NCBI GenBank assembly: GCA_027924645.1
Contig: BSBN01000233.1
Location: 6,466,501-6,530,500 of the forward strand
Direction of reading: 5' to 3'
Length of the DNA stretch: 64,000 nucleotides
DNA from: Cunninghamia lanceolata
Lineage: Eukaryota; Streptophyta; Pinopsida; Cupressales; Cupressaceae
Shown piece after piece: positions 33,813 through 45,739 of the stretch. A program made the position numbers and the translations under genes. How positions within the stretch are numbered: position 1 is the first letter of the stretch; the number at the start of each line of letters is the position of its first letter. The notes beneath the pieces were generated by a model that worked only from the letters and a program-made list of their open reading frames with translations, was not told where the DNA came from and did not search any database.

Positions 33813-35330
33813 GGTAGAGGCTTAGTGAAAATATTTGCAATCTGATCCTTTGTGGACACATGTTCCATCTTTACTTCATTCTTTGTCACCTTTTCTCTCA
33901 GAAAGTGATACCTTATAGATATATGCTTTGTTCTTGAGTGCATCACTAGATTTTTTGAAATGTTTATAGCACTTGTATTGTCATAGAAGATTGCAAATGG
34001 ATCTTCATACACAACTCTTATATCCTTCAAAGTCTGCTTCATCCACAACACTTAAGTACGACAACATGCTACTACAATATACTCAACTTCTGCAATTGAC
34101 AAAGATATTGAATCTTGCTTCTTGCTTAGCCATGAAACCAATCTATTACCCAAGAAGAAAGAGCCTCTACTTGTACTTTTTCTATCATTAACATCTCCGG
34201 CCCAATCTACATCTGTATAAGCACTGAGAGTGAAATCATTATCCTTTGGATACCATGAGCCATGATCTAGCGTACCTTTTAAATACATTAAGATTTTCTT
34301 AACTGCCATCACATGTGGCTCTCTTGGATCTTCTTGAAATCTTGTAACAAGACAAACTCCATGCATTATATTAGTTCTAGTTTGAGTTAGATGAAGCAAT
34401 CCTCCAATCATGGATCTATACCTTTTCTTATTAGTCTTGGGTGATTCATTAGTTTTGCTCAACTTGTAGCTAGTTACCACGGGAGTACATACCGGTTTAG
34501 AGTCTTCCATCCCAAATTTCTTCAACAACTCTTTCACATACTTGGATTGAGATATGAAGATTCCTTTCTCTGATTGATTAATTTGCAGACCCAAAAAGAA
34601 ATTAATTTCACCAAACATAGACATCTCTAACTCATTTTGCATTTTACCTACAAACATCATGCACATACCTTCATTGCCTCCAAAGATAATGTCATCAACA
34701 AAGACCACAACAATCAGTATCTGATTATCATTGATTTTGAAATACAAGTTGTTGTCAACAGTGCCTTTACTGAATTCTAATTGCAACAAATACTTGTCTA
34801 GCCTTGGATACCAAGCTCTAGGGGCTTGCTTTAGTCCATACAAGGCTTTCTTTAATTTGCACACCATATCACCCTATTTTGATAATTGACATCCTTCTGA
34901 TTGCTCAATGTATACCTCTTCTTCCAATTCACCATTCAACAATGTAGACTTAACATCCATCTGATACACTTTGAAGTCTTTGAATGCTACAAATGCCAAA
35001 AACATTCTAATTGCTTCAATTCTTTCCATAGGAGCATAGGTCTCTTCAAATATATTCCTTCAACTTGAGAGTATCCTTTCCATACCAACCTTGCTTTGTT
35101 GCTTACTACTTCTCCATTCTCATTCATCTTGTTTCTAAAAACCCATTTGGTGCCAATCACATTCTTATCAGTAGGTCTAGGAACTAGTTTCTAAGTTTGA
35201 TTCTTTTCTATGAACATTAGCTCCTCTTCCATAGCTTTTACCTAATTTTCATCATTGCAAGCTTCATTCACAATTTTAGTTTCAACTTTTGAAGGAAAAT
35301 AGTAATTCACCTATTCTTCAACAACTCTTT
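33810..35330 (-). pseudogene. Copia C2: reverse transcriptase and RNase H
   Basis: Minus strand. The reverse transcriptase has [17 protein letters not shown] (about 34,860), VVFVDDIIFGG with both Asp (about 34,690), EINFFLGLQINQSEKG and LKKFGMEDSKPV. RNase H has YTDVDWAGDVNDRKSTS, WLSKKQDS, then after TAA at about 34,052 CDNTSA-like FYDNTSAINISKN and IANIFTKPLP, where the CACTA element cuts it. A 271-codon stretch is open. The N-terminal part of RT (34,868-35,330) is broken by stops and a frameshift near 35,055. Confidence 0.92.
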
Positions 35331-35993
35331 TCCTTGTCAGTACCCCTTTTCTTTTGTCCCCTATAATCTAATCTTCAGGGTGATTAATTCTTACATACCT
35401 GGGAGTCTTAGCAGTGCTTTCTAGAGCCTTTTCTTCTTCATTTTGACTATCTTCTTGATCAACTTTTTCTTCATTTGTTATAGCAACAGGCTCATCTAAT
35501 TCATAGCCATTTAGATCTAAAATTATTCCTTTATCTTCATCAACCTTCACATTAGCACTCTCAATGATTTTCTTCAATCTCTTATTGTAGTACTAGTAGG
35601 CCTTACTCTTGGTAGAGTAACCAAGGAAGATTCCTTCATCACACCTAGCATCAAACTTGCCTAGAGATTCTTCTTTTATGATATAACATTTTCTACCAAA
35701 AACTTTGAAATATCTCACTATAAGATCTCTTCCATACCACAATTCATAAGGAGTTTTAGCACCATTACCTTTAACTTGAACCTTGTTTAGGATGTACAAT
35801 GCAGTGTGTATGGCTTCTCTCTAGTATACTTCTGGAAGGTTAGCTTCCTTCAACATAGTCCTAGAAGCCTCTTGAATTGTCCCGTTCTTTCTTTCAACAA
35901 CTCCATTCTGCTGAGGAGTCCTAGGTACAAACAATTGTCTCTTAATCCCTTGTTCTTCACAGAAGATATTGAATTTATTTGATGTGAACTCAC
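35331..35993 (-). pseudogene. Copia C2: distal integrase and linker
   Basis: Continues the integrase of C2 after the gypsy insertion: SEFTSNKFNIFCEEQGIKRQ, then TPQQNGVVERKN with the catalytic Glu (about 35,900), then YGRDLIVRYFKVFGRKCYII and GYSTKSKAY. The acidic linker follows. TAG codons separate the pieces near 35,590 and 35,821. The first half of the integrase is at 50,811-51,190; 35,993 joins 50,816 once the insertion and one CTCAC are removed. Confidence 0.9.
35989..35993. repeat. Left target-site duplication of the gypsy element
   Basis: CTCAC, identical to 50,811-50,815, directly outside the LTR end TGTTG. Confidence 0.9.
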
Positions 35994-36094
35994 TGTTGAT
36001 GTGTAAAATTGCGCGGGTTCCAACACCAACATGGGAAGTTTCAGGAATGTGGGACTTGCTCCCTGAAACAACCTCCAAATTTTCAAGAAGTTGG
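35994..36094 (-). repeat. Remnant of the gypsy 3' LTR
   Basis: 101 bases from TGTTGATG to AAGAAGTTGG that match 49,106-49,206 nearly base for base. The rest of this LTR (about 1.6 kb) is missing where copia C3 abuts. Confidence 0.92.
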
Positions 36095-37220
36095 TATTTC
36101 TGGTTGTTGTTGCGGAGCATGAGGAGCCACTGGAACATCACTAATTGGAGTATCATCTAGCACCACATATTCCTTTTCTTTCTTCTCATGCTACTGCAAC
36201 TGATCTTTGTACAACACCTTCTCATTAAATATAACATCCCTGCTTCTCACAATTTTCTAATTTTCAAAATCCCAAAGGCTATAACCAAATTCATCAATGC
36301 CATATCCAACGAAGGTACATTTTTTTGATTTCGCATCCAGCTTGATTCTATTTTTAGAATCTATATGTGCAAATGCTTCACAGCCGAAGGTTTTTAGAAA
36401 AGAATAACTCACCTTCTTACTTGTCCATGCTTCCTCTGGAATACCACAGTCCAAAGGAACTGAAGGACCTCTATTAATTAAATATACAACAGTGTTGACA
36501 GCCTCTGCCCACATGTTTAAAGGCAACCTAGCATGCAATCTCATGGTCCTTGCACGCTCCATTATTGTCCTATTCATGCATTCAGCCACTCCATTTTCCT
36601 GTGGAGTCCCTGGAACCATTTTCTGCCTACGAATTCCATTAAAAGAACAATAATCTTCAAATTCTTTGCTGCAATACTCACCGCCATTATCAGATCTGAG
36701 ACATTTTAATCTTTTACCTATCTCATTCTCAACCAAGCTTCTCCATTTTTTAAATGTTTCAAATACATCACATTTCTATCGAAGGAAATAAATCCAGACC
36801 TTCCTAGTTGCATCATCTATGAATGTAACATAATACCGAGAGCCACCGAAAGAAGATACCTGAGCTAGTCCCCCATACATCTGTATGCACAGGCTCCAAT
36901 TTTTCATTTTTCTTTTGCTTCCCATCTCTGAGAAAACTAACTCTCTTTTGTTTTCCATACACACAACTTTCACAGAAATCCATATTAATACATTTCAGAC
37001 CTGGTAAAACTTTCTTAGAATGAAGTACCTTCATACCTTTTTCACTCATATGCCCAAGTCTGTTATGCCACAGTGTTGTTTCAGAACCTGCAGCAACTTT
37101 TCCAGTCTCTTCCTGCAAACCTACAGCAACTGTTCTTGAACCTATTTGTTTTTCCTCTATAACATCTAAAGTAGAAGGAACAGTATGACCTGTACAAAGA
37201 TATAAGGTGCCTACTTTCAC
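36095..37220 (-). pseudogene. C3 integrase
   Basis: The pre-integrase zinc region reads LWHNRLGHMSEKGMKVL and CESCVYGKQKRVSF (about 37,075-36,940). The core has HTDVWG (about 36,875), then a frameshift, then LRSDNGGEY (about 36,690) and TPQENGVAECMNR (about 36,600). All three DDE residues are kept although AER has become AEC. It continues to KTFGCEAFAHI and YGIDEFGYSLWD, then the linker. A frameshift near 36,870 and TAG codons near 36,255 interrupt it. Confidence 0.9.
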
Positions 37221-37591
37221 ACCTTTTGCTACTACTAAGGCACCTTTTGAAACCTTCCAATTTTTATCAGTAAATATAACAGTACAACCTTGTTCAATTA
37301 GCTACTCTGCTGAAATTAAATTCCTACTGAGCCTTGGAACATGCCTTACCTCTTGTAGTAGCCAATGATTCCCATTCTGCAACTTAATCTTGATTCTTCC
37401 TTTTCCAACAATCTGACAGGGTTCGTTATCTCCCAAATAAACCAGCCCAAAATCCCCTTGGACATAATCAAGAAAATAACTTCTATGGGGCGTAGCATGA
37501 AATGAGGCCCCTGAATCTAAAACCCATGAATCATCAACATTATCTAGGGAAAGAATCAAAGCGTCATCTTCAGATTTATTACTTACCACAT
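37221..37591 (-). pseudogene. C3 protease
   Basis: WVLDSGASFHATPHRSYF gives the aspartic protease triad DSGAS (about 37,520). It continues VYLGDNEPCQIVGKGRIKI and LQEVRHVPRLSRNLISAE, then TAG at 37,301, where this family has Q. The frame continues into the pre-integrase region. Confidence 0.9.
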
Positions 37592-38340
37592 TTACTTCCT
37601 TATTGCCTTCTTGTTTGTCTCCTTCTTTATTTTTTCGAGACCATTGGTTTGGGATATTTTGTCCTTTGATTTTCCTTGTGACTTCCCATGACCTCCAGAA
37701 CCTTTTCCTCTCTCCTTTGATTTGCCCCTGCTTTCTGCATTCAAAACACTGCCTGATTTGGATCCACCTGAGCTTTTCTTATGAATTTCCTCACTCAGAA
37801 TAACACCAACAACATCATCAAATTTTAGGGTATTTGCACCAGAAACAGAGTTACTAACCGCCATTACCAAACTATCCCAGCTTTCAGGCAATGAATATAA
37901 TATCAAGAGAGCTTTAACTTCATCAAATTTACATTTACAGAAGTCAATTGACTGACAATCGTATTAAATTCATTTAAATGATCTGTCACAAATCCACCTT
38001 CAACCATTTTCAGATTAAACAAATGCTTCATAAGAAATACCTTATTTGAGGCTGAGGGTTTTTCATACAATTTTGCCAAAGCTTTCATCAGACCATCTGT
38101 TGTCTTCGCTTCCTTTATATTGAATGCCACTGACGGTGCTAGGCACAACGGAATGGTTCCTAGTGCCTTTCTGTCAAGAAAATTCCAATCCTCATCAGAC
38201 ATTGTTGCCAGTTTCTTGGCTACTCCTTCCAACGGCATCCATAAATCCTTTTGATAGAGGTAATCCTCCATCTGCATCTTCCATAACTGATAGTTCTACC
38301 CATTGAATTTATCGACCTTCAATCTTCCCTCGTCCGCCAT
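37592..38340 (-). pseudogene. C3 gag
   Basis: ATG at 38,340 gives MADEGRLKVDKFNG, then TAG (expected CAG in FNGQNYQLW), then LWKMQMEDYLYQKDLW, typical of Tnt1-like gag. A frameshift near 37,905 joins LYSLPESWDSLVMAVSNS. The zinc knuckle CxxCxxxxHxxxxC is missing: basic KSQGKSKDK passes directly, out of frame, into the remnant WSRKNKEGDK, so a deletion removed it. Confidence 0.88.
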
Positions 38341-38392
38341 TGCTCCCACTCAACCGTGAGACTTTTCTGCAGATGATAATCGAACACAACCT

Positions 38393-38406
38393 GCTCTGAT
38401 ACCACT
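38393..38406 (-). promoter_or_regulatory. Primer binding site of C3
   Basis: On the minus strand AGTGGTATCAGAGC directly follows the LTR end. TGGTATCAGAGC is the standard initiator methionine tRNA complement. Confidence 0.88.
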
Positions 38407-38889
38407 TGTTAGGGTTAGTCGGCAGGAGATATCAATTAAATGCAAATAAAGATTAAACAGAGAAATGGAAATACACAGAATTAATAATAGCGAGAGACAA
38501 GATTTAACGTGGTTCACCCAAACTCAGGCTACATCCACCAAACAGAGAGTCCAATATTATTATCCAGTAAATCAAAACGATTACAATCAGCAATCCCTGG
38601 AACTCAATACCACAGCAAATGCTACAATACAATACCCAAACCCTAACCCTTGGCCACCTTTTATCAATCCTTTTTGTTGGTTACAAAAATTAGGGTTTTC
38701 TTATGTCGGTCATAAAAAATAGGATTTTTTTAAAGTCGGCCCTAGGATTTTTTAAGTCGGCCCCGAACCCCCGCTTCTTGGGGGCTGCCGCCCCCAAACC
38801 CCCGCTCGGGGTCCGGCCCGGCCCCGAACCCTGGCGAGGATACATGGCTAGTGTACAGTACTTTCCTGATTAGTCGTCACCTACCAACA
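38407..38889 (-). repeat. 5' LTR of C3
   Basis: 483 bp with TGTTAG and CCAACA ends on the plus strand. A GC-rich block (about 38,757-38,840) with CGGCCC and CCCCCGC words stands out from the AT-rich surroundings. A diverged relative lies at 62,040-62,508. Confidence 0.9.
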
Positions 38890-38929
38890 AGAAAGTCTGT
38901 AAAATTTGAACTGCGGTCTTTAATTGAAA

Positions 38930-41900
38930 CTCTAATTGAGCCATAGGAATCAAGATAGCTTCTACTTCCTATACTGATGAGGAATCATTTAAACCTTGAA
39001 AAATTGATTGATCATTTTGTCTAGTTAAAAGCAGGGTCTTAATCTCATCAATCATCAGTACAATATTATTATCTAGAAATGGTGATGGAAGACCCAGCTG
39101 CACCAAATCCTCTATGTGTCTCTTCATGTCTTTGACTCCTTCTTTGACAATATCTAGGAGCTCTTGGCAGTTTGTGGCAGCTGAATTGCAACTTAGAACT
39201 TCATTCACCCTCTTTGCAGCTATCATTCTGTCACTGATCCCTACTGCTAACAATATTTCATCTGTTTTGTCATATAGCTTCTTTAGCAACAGTTGAGAGT
39301 CAGAAACTCTCAGAGACACAGTAGATAGAGTGGCTTGAACTGAAGCTTCTATTTTTTTGCACAATTGCTGTGCATTTAACAAGAATGTTAATGAGGGCTT
39401 TAGATGGACAATCTCCTCAGAGTTTCTTTTCCACACTAACACATATAGCTCCTTGACCAAATTCAGAACTCCAGCATTCTGAGGCCTGTTAGGTAACTCT
39501 AGTGTTAGCTATTTTGTCGTTTGTTGCTCAGCTAGGAGTTGTGCCTGTATTGCAACATTAGTATTTTGCTCATTCAACAACTTTTGCTGAAACTGTGTAG
39601 GTTGTTGCAACTTATCCTGATATCTCTTCTCCAAAGTGGCCTTTTCCTGCCTTAAAATAGTTACTGTAGCTTTCTCCTATGCTAGCTCCATCTTTAGAGA
39701 AGCATTTTGGGCCTGAGTGGCTTGATGAATTTAATAGGAAATAATATTTTGCAACTATTTATTTAGATTCTCTATCTCATCTTCTCTAGATTTCAACTCT
39801 GTAGCAAGGTTGCTACTATTTGCCTTCTCTTGAGATAAGTCAGTTTCAACCTTCTACAACTTCCTAGACACTTTTCATTGAGTAGCTCGACCCTATCTTG
39901 TGGTCTGAAAAGGGACATGTCCATAGCTACTGCATTCATTGCAAAGTCCTAAGGCAGCATCTACTCATTTGGCTTCACCACATTTGGGGACAAATGTGTG
40001 ATACACAACTGCTATTGAATTGGGTCAAAAAGAGACCTCATATGTGGCACTACCAAACTTTTATTTTCTTTCTTTCTCTTTTTATACATTCTAGCTTCTC
40101 TAGCCTTTTTAGCAGTATCTGCTTGAGCTTGGAAAGTGGGAGGAGAGGAAATGTAACCACCAGCAAAAGGATAACCCTGAGGTAAACCATATGGAATAGC
40201 CAAATGTTGGCTAGGGGAAACTTGGGAAAGGGTTCTTCTTGGAACAGAGGGGGAAAAGAATGGCAACGAAGTGGCCTGTGAAGACATGGCCTGAGGACTA
40301 GAAATTGGGGCAAGTGTGGATATAGGTACAATAGAAGTGGTAGGGGATAATAATGTCTGGCCAGTTGGGATTGCCACCCCTAAGGTAGAAGAAAGAGACT
40401 GAGAAGAAAAGGGAGAAGAAACACTTACCTAAGGAGTAGCAAAAGTAACTGGTATTTGTTGTTGTGGTAGCTCTATTTCTTCCTCTGACTCAGGTTCCAG
40501 GTGCAATTTTCTATGCTTCCTTGGTCTCTCTCCTAATTCTTCTGACTCTGCTTTCTCTTCCACATTTGCCATTACTAATGGTGGCAATGATACAAAACTG
40601 GAAGATCCAGTAGCTGAAACTAATGTTTCTCTAGTTGGTGATGTCACTACACCCTTTTGTTTCTCCAGAGTACTGAGGGATTGGGGCTAAGAAGACATAG
40701 GGGCAGTTGATGAGGCTTGTCCTGTTGCTTGCATTGTATGAGTTGACTCAGCCTCCTCTTCAAACTCTTCACCCTTCTTTTGGATTCTGCTTGTATTAGG
40801 GCTAGAAACTTGAGAGGGATGCCACTCATCCCAGATAGCCTCCCATTTCTCATCTATGTCAGCCTTCCCAAAAGAGTGTGTTAACTCAAAAATTTCCTGC
40901 CTATATTTCCAATAGGCCTCAATTTTCTCTGGTTTCCATTCCTAGCCCTTCAAAGCTTTCTTTAAACCAGTACCCATTCTGATCTTAGGGTTAAAGATCT
41001 TTTGTTTAACATAAAAGGTCTCCCATGGCCTGGGCCCCTCATAAGGCAAATCTACTAGTTCCACATACAAGTCAGGGGTATCTTCCTTAGGGTTTCTTCT
41101 ATCCTCCCAAAAGGGACAACCCTCATGCACTATTTTAGCTCCAACTTTGTTGCTTCTAACCTAGGAGGCTATAAAATTGTTTGGGTCATACCTCCACTTA
41201 TCTTCAATGATAAAGAATCCCAAGACAACTAACTTTCATAGCAGCAGATGTTTAGCATCCCTGACTTCCAGGGCCATATTCCTTCTAATCAATGGGATAT
41301 CATACATTTTCTTCTTCTTCCTCTTGGTGCCATACTCATTATCAACCACGAACACTTGCCGGGTTACCTCTAGAAACGCTAACCTAGGGGTTAGAATTTT
41401 AGGTAGCAGCATAGGTTCCCCATTGAAACCATGGACCCTAATGATAGTGTTTTGGGATCTAAAGAAATAGTCACATGGGATTGGGCAATTAGTCATGAAA
41501 CCTATAATGCTCTGTGTCAACCTGTGCTCTACAGGTTTAGGGCTCAAATGGCAAAAGGCAAGGGCAACAAAAAGCTCCCAAAATTCATAAGGGTCTGATG
41601 TCTTAGATAGCACATGTGTCCATGTAGACATAGGGATAGTTCTATTTTGCCCAAAATTTGGGTCGTACATGTTCAATTGCATATTTTGTGCAAAAATACC
41701 ATAATTCTGATATAACATCAAATGAAACAGGTAAGCAGAATACCTGAAAACTCCTTTGGATTTGAAATTAACAAGCTGCTCAACCATGGAATAGGCAATT
41801 TGTTCTGAAAGGTCTAGCTGGTATTCCTATGTTTTGTCAATAGTCTTCAATCTAAAAAGGATAGTGATTTGCCAATCGTAGATTGTAATGTCTTCCTTCA

Positions 41901-42555
41901 TCCCAAAAATAAAAGCTATCATTGACAGTGCCTTCTAATTGGCTTCACTGAATTGTGCCCTTCCTATAGGTAATGTGGGCATTTGTATGTTCTCCTCTGG
42001 CAACTGCAACTTTGAGTTAAGAAATCTAAGCTGGTTGTTGACATTTGACCATGTCTTCTACATTTTAGCAATGGTGGGGAATGTGGCCGTTCGATCATGA
42101 TATAGGGCCAACATGTCTCTTATAGCTTTGGGCATAATTTGCACCATAAAGGGACCCTATTGTATGGTACTTGAGGGTGCATGAAAATGCTCTGCGCATA
42201 TATCAATTAGGTCAGGACATAGATGCACACTTGGAACCATGAACTGTGCCAACTGTGAGGTCCAAATCCTCATTCCAAAAGTTTTAGACTCTCCTTTCTT
42301 TGCCTTCTAGATGCATCTTTGGTGTGCCCCTTCACAGAGAGCCTTAGTAGATTTTTGAAGGGCTAGGTCGAAGATACCATCTGCAAAGTCCTTAACCTTC
42401 TCTGGGTCTATAGAAAACCCTACCTCGAGAACCCTCGTTCTTGGATAGTTCCTCTTGGGCTGTGCGGGCATTGAGGCGTATGACTTGGTGCTTAGAAGCC
42501 TGTCAATTGATTCATAAACTCCGAGTGCCTCCTGAGAAGATTGTGCTTCCACCAT
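38930..42555 (-). pseudogene. P2: large extra ORF downstream of gypsy integrase
   Basis: From ATG at 42,555 (MVEAQSSQEALGVYES) about 1,150 codons can be followed to about 38,930 with roughly a dozen stops and few frameshifts (one near 39,900). Regions: N-terminal domain; central domain (GVFRYSAYLFHLMLYQNYG, MSTWTHVLSKTSDPYEFW, VHGFNGEPMLLPKILTPRLA); a Pro/Ser-rich segment with KEREARMYKK-like basic residues (40,080-40,640); and a Gln/Leu-rich coiled-coil-like C-terminus (39,460-39,800). The central YS..., MW/STWT..., I.G...LP...PR.. pattern matches P1. No signal peptide, transmembrane helix or fusion peptide is evident, so it does not look like an envelope protein. Function unknown. TTATAAA about 205 bases upstream may be its own promoter. 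Confidence 0.75.
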
Positions 42556-43031
42556 ATCTGTGTCTGCGAGGAGAACGTAGGAAGCTTTGACACAACAAGG
42601 ATAGCAACTGTGTGACAGAAGTGACACTTGGCTAGGAAGGGTTTGCTAAGGATGGAATTGCAGGCAACAATGATTTCATAGTAGAGAGTTGGATGCAAAT
42701 GATAGCCGTAATTTGGGATTTTAACTCTTATTAATGAGGCTTTAATGACACATCGTGCCTTATAAATGGCATTAACGCCAAGAAACTGTTAATGTATCTT
42801 TTCAAATTAGCATAGGACTAAGTGTCAGAAACATTATGATAGTGGCTGCGAAAGTGCATACCTTTGGGGATTTTGGGGATTATAGACAACCTTAAATGAA
42901 TGTGAGATTTTCAAAAGAGAAGGGGCTTGCATTGATGCCATGTGTTCACGGAACACTTATTGAAAAGGAAAGCGGGAAAATAGGAAAGCAATAAAAGAAA
43001 CTAACTAACTATGATATAGAAAAGACACTTC
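42556..43031. other. Spacer between gypsy pol and P2
   Basis: No coding frame. CTTATAAAT at 42,759-42,767 is a TATA-like word readable on either strand. An LTR or polypurine tract would be expected here in a standard gypsy element but neither is seen. Confidence 0.5.
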
Positions 43032-44230
43032 TCAATTAAAATGCTTCAGATAGATCCCATTCACAAGAATCTCCTCAGGTTCACCCTCCATTGTTTGAAG
43101 CTCAAAATAATTTTGCTTCTTACAGGAATGAATCTTGTAAGGACTAGTCCATAGTGATTCAAATTTACTATGTCATCCTGGCTTGGAAGCTCTCTCATCC
43201 CATTTCAACACTATTGAGCCAACTTCAAAAAATGGATTTGAAGTCTTCTTGTCAAAAGAGTCTTTAATTATTTTCTGGTGTTTCATCTATGACTCATGTG
43301 CTTTTTCTCTTTTCTCTTGCACTTCCAGTAGTTTAGCAAGTCTAACTTGCATGGGACCATTTTCTTCAATCTTAATCTATTTCAACAACTGTAAAGCAGG
43401 GATCTCTAAGGTTAGTGGCATTACAGCTGGCTTACCATAGACTAGTTCATATGGAGACATCTTTGTCGCTTGTTTTGGTGTGATCCTGTCAGCCCACAGT
43501 GCTGTGTTAAGTAGTTTATGCCACTCTCTGTGATGATCAGTCCCTATCCTTTTAATGAGTCTAATTAGGTTCTTGTTAGTAGACTCTGCCAGACCATTAC
43601 CCTGAGGGTGATAATTCAAAGAAGTCTTCAAATAAATTCCATACCTTAATGCAAACTCAGATATTTTTGTTCCCAAAAATGCCTTAGAATTATCTGATAT
43701 AATGGTACGAGGAGGACCAAAATGAGCAATGATGCCTTCTAGAAAGTCTAATATTACCTTTTCTATTGCTTCCTTGAGTGGCACTGCTTCACTCCATTTG
43801 GTGAAGTAATCTGTGGCAGTTAGGATCCATTTGTGTCCCATTCTTGACACTGGATTGATCATACCAATAAAATCAAGACCCATTGGGCAAAGGGTTCATC
43901 CACAATTATGGGGATTAGTGGCATTGCTGCATTTCTTCTTTTCCCTGTATAAAACTGACAACACTGGCACTCTTTAACCAGCTGATAACAGTCTATAAAT
44001 AAAGTGGGCTAGAAGTATCCTGCTTGAGTTATTTTTATTGCAGTGGTCCTTGCTGAAAAGTGTCCACCTGAGGCTCCATGATGCAACTCATGTAGTATTC
44101 TTTTGGCTTCATCTTTCTCTATACATCTTAAAAGTATACCATCAACATTTATTTTGAAAAGAATTTGCTCAATTAATACAAAATGGGCCCCTTGCTACCT
44201 ATAGTATCTTCTCTTGTCATGGGAGAGCTG
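43032..44230 (-). pseudogene. Gypsy integrase
   Basis: The zinc finger reads ELHHGASGGHFSARTT and KECQCCQFYTG (about 44,090-43,950). The core, open over 168 codons (43,883-43,377), has TDYFTKWSEAVPL, IISDNSKAF and GNGLAESTNKNL, giving the complete D, D, E set. The C-terminal part ends LKHFN and TGA at 43,032. No chromodomain motif is present. Stops occur before the zinc finger and between finger and core. Confidence 0.93.
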
Positions 44231-44353
44231 ATTTGGGAAAACCCCATGTTTCATAAATTGTATTCTATTTGTGACCCAAGAATCTTGATCAACCTCTTTT
44301 ACTGTTAATACATTTTCTTTTTCTGTTTCTTTAGTCTTCATTCTCTCCATGTC

Positions 44354-45586
44354 CTAAGCCATATATTGGCACAATCCTCTGCCCCTTACTAACTTAGTGG
44401 GTCTAACTTCCACATCATATTCAAGAATCTTTGTTATCCAATTGGCTCTTTTCTCAGTGATCTCACCTTCCATAGTATATTCCCTTACACTAGGATGAGC
44501 CACTAATATCAGAATCTTATTCCCTGTGACCATATGCCTGAATTCTTTAAGGGCTTTTACCATGGCATATGCCTGTTTCTCAACAAAATTGTATCTAGCC
44601 TCATATTCCCTAAGAGTCCTAGAGAAAAAGGCTATTAGATGCTCTCCTTCTTGCTGTTCATCTTTTTGAGTTAAGATAGCAGCAACACTGAACTCTCCTC
44701 CATACACATACATGATAAAAGACTTAGAGAAGTTTGGGTTTCTTAGTACTGGGGATGTTGAAATTGCTCTTTTGATCTCTTCAAAAGCATGTCTTCCTTC
44801 TGCAGTACATTTGAAAACAAGGTCCTTCTTTAGCAATAGTGTCATAGGTCTAATTAGGCCTCCAAAGTCAGATATGAACCGGATGACAAAGTTGATCTTC
44901 CCTAGAAAGGATTGAACTGCTTTCTTATTGACTGGTAGAGATAGATTTATTATGGCAGTGACTCTCTCTGGATCAATAGAGACTCCTTCTTTTGACACTA
45001 TATGCCCTAATAGTTTACCCTGAGGTACTGCAAAGATGCATTTCTTGGGATTCATGGATATTTCAAACTCTTAGAATTTCTTAAAAATAGCTTCTAAATG
45101 ATCAAAATGATCTACAACATTTTTGGAGAAGATAGTGAGGTCATCTAGATAAATCAAGATGATTTTGTTTATTAATTCCCCAAATGCTACATCCATTGCC
45201 CTTTGAAAAGTAGCTCCAACATTTGAGAGGCCAAAAGGCATCTTTACATATGCAAATGTTTCCCATTTTGTAGTAAATGTAGTCTTATGGTGGTCTTCAT
45301 CAGCCAACCAAATCTGATTATATCCAAAGAAACCATCCAGCAAGGAAAATCTCTCTGATCCAACCATAGTCTGTAAAATTTGTTCCATAGAGGGCAGGGG
45401 ATAGTGATCTTTTAGAGATGCTTTGTTTAGATCCCTAAAATCTACACAGAGTCTTATGTCACCATTCCTTTTTCTTACTGGCACTAGGTTTGATACCCAG
45501 GTTGAATGTTTAATTGGAAAAGTTATCTTTGACTCTAAGAGCTTTTGCAATTCATCTACCATTAGAGGTTCAATTCTAGGATTCAC
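44354..45586 (-). pseudogene. Gypsy reverse transcriptase with degenerate native RNase H
   Basis: The RT has VRKRNGDIRLCVDFRDLN, LPSMEQILQTMVGSERFSLL, MPFGLSNVGATFQRAMD and ILIYLDDLTIFS (the YLDD catalytic pair near 45,140). One TAG at 45,071 separates this from FLGKINFVIRFISDF and the connected RNase H. There FIMYVYGGEFSVAAILTQ has Tyr for the first catalytic Asp, and ILILVAHPSV has Val-Ala where TDH is expected; Glu of YNFVEKQAY remains. The native RNase H therefore looks inactive by old substitution, not only by recent decay. Confidence 0.93.
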
Positions 45587-45739
45587 TGGCCTTTGCTTCT
45601 GTCTGACTGGTTTAGATCCTTCAGTCAGCTCTATGGTGTGTTGGATGATGTCTCTATTATAACCATGGAGGTCTTCATAGGTCTAGGCAATCACCCTATC
45701 ATATCTCTCACATAAATCAATCAATTTTCCCCTTTCTTG

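Larger units (their letters stand above)
36095..38889 (-). mobile_element. Truncated Tnt1-like copia element C3
   Basis: Minus strand: 5' LTR, primer site, gag, protease, integrase, and the start of the linker up to DDTPISDVPVAP. Reverse transcriptase, RNase H and 3' LTR are missing. The left edge joins a gypsy LTR remnant. The right edge (ACCAACA at 38,889) joins the 3' end of P2, so it appears to lie within the gypsy element. Confidence 0.9.

Noticed and set aside
40012..40331. Overlapping minus- and plus-strand ORFs around 40,000-40,330
   Set aside because: Only the frame continuous with P2 is supported; the others are shadows of its Pro/Ser-rich segment.
38930..42555. P2 as an envelope gene
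   Set aside because: No signal peptide, furin-like site, fusion peptide or membrane anchor can be seen; position alone is not enough.
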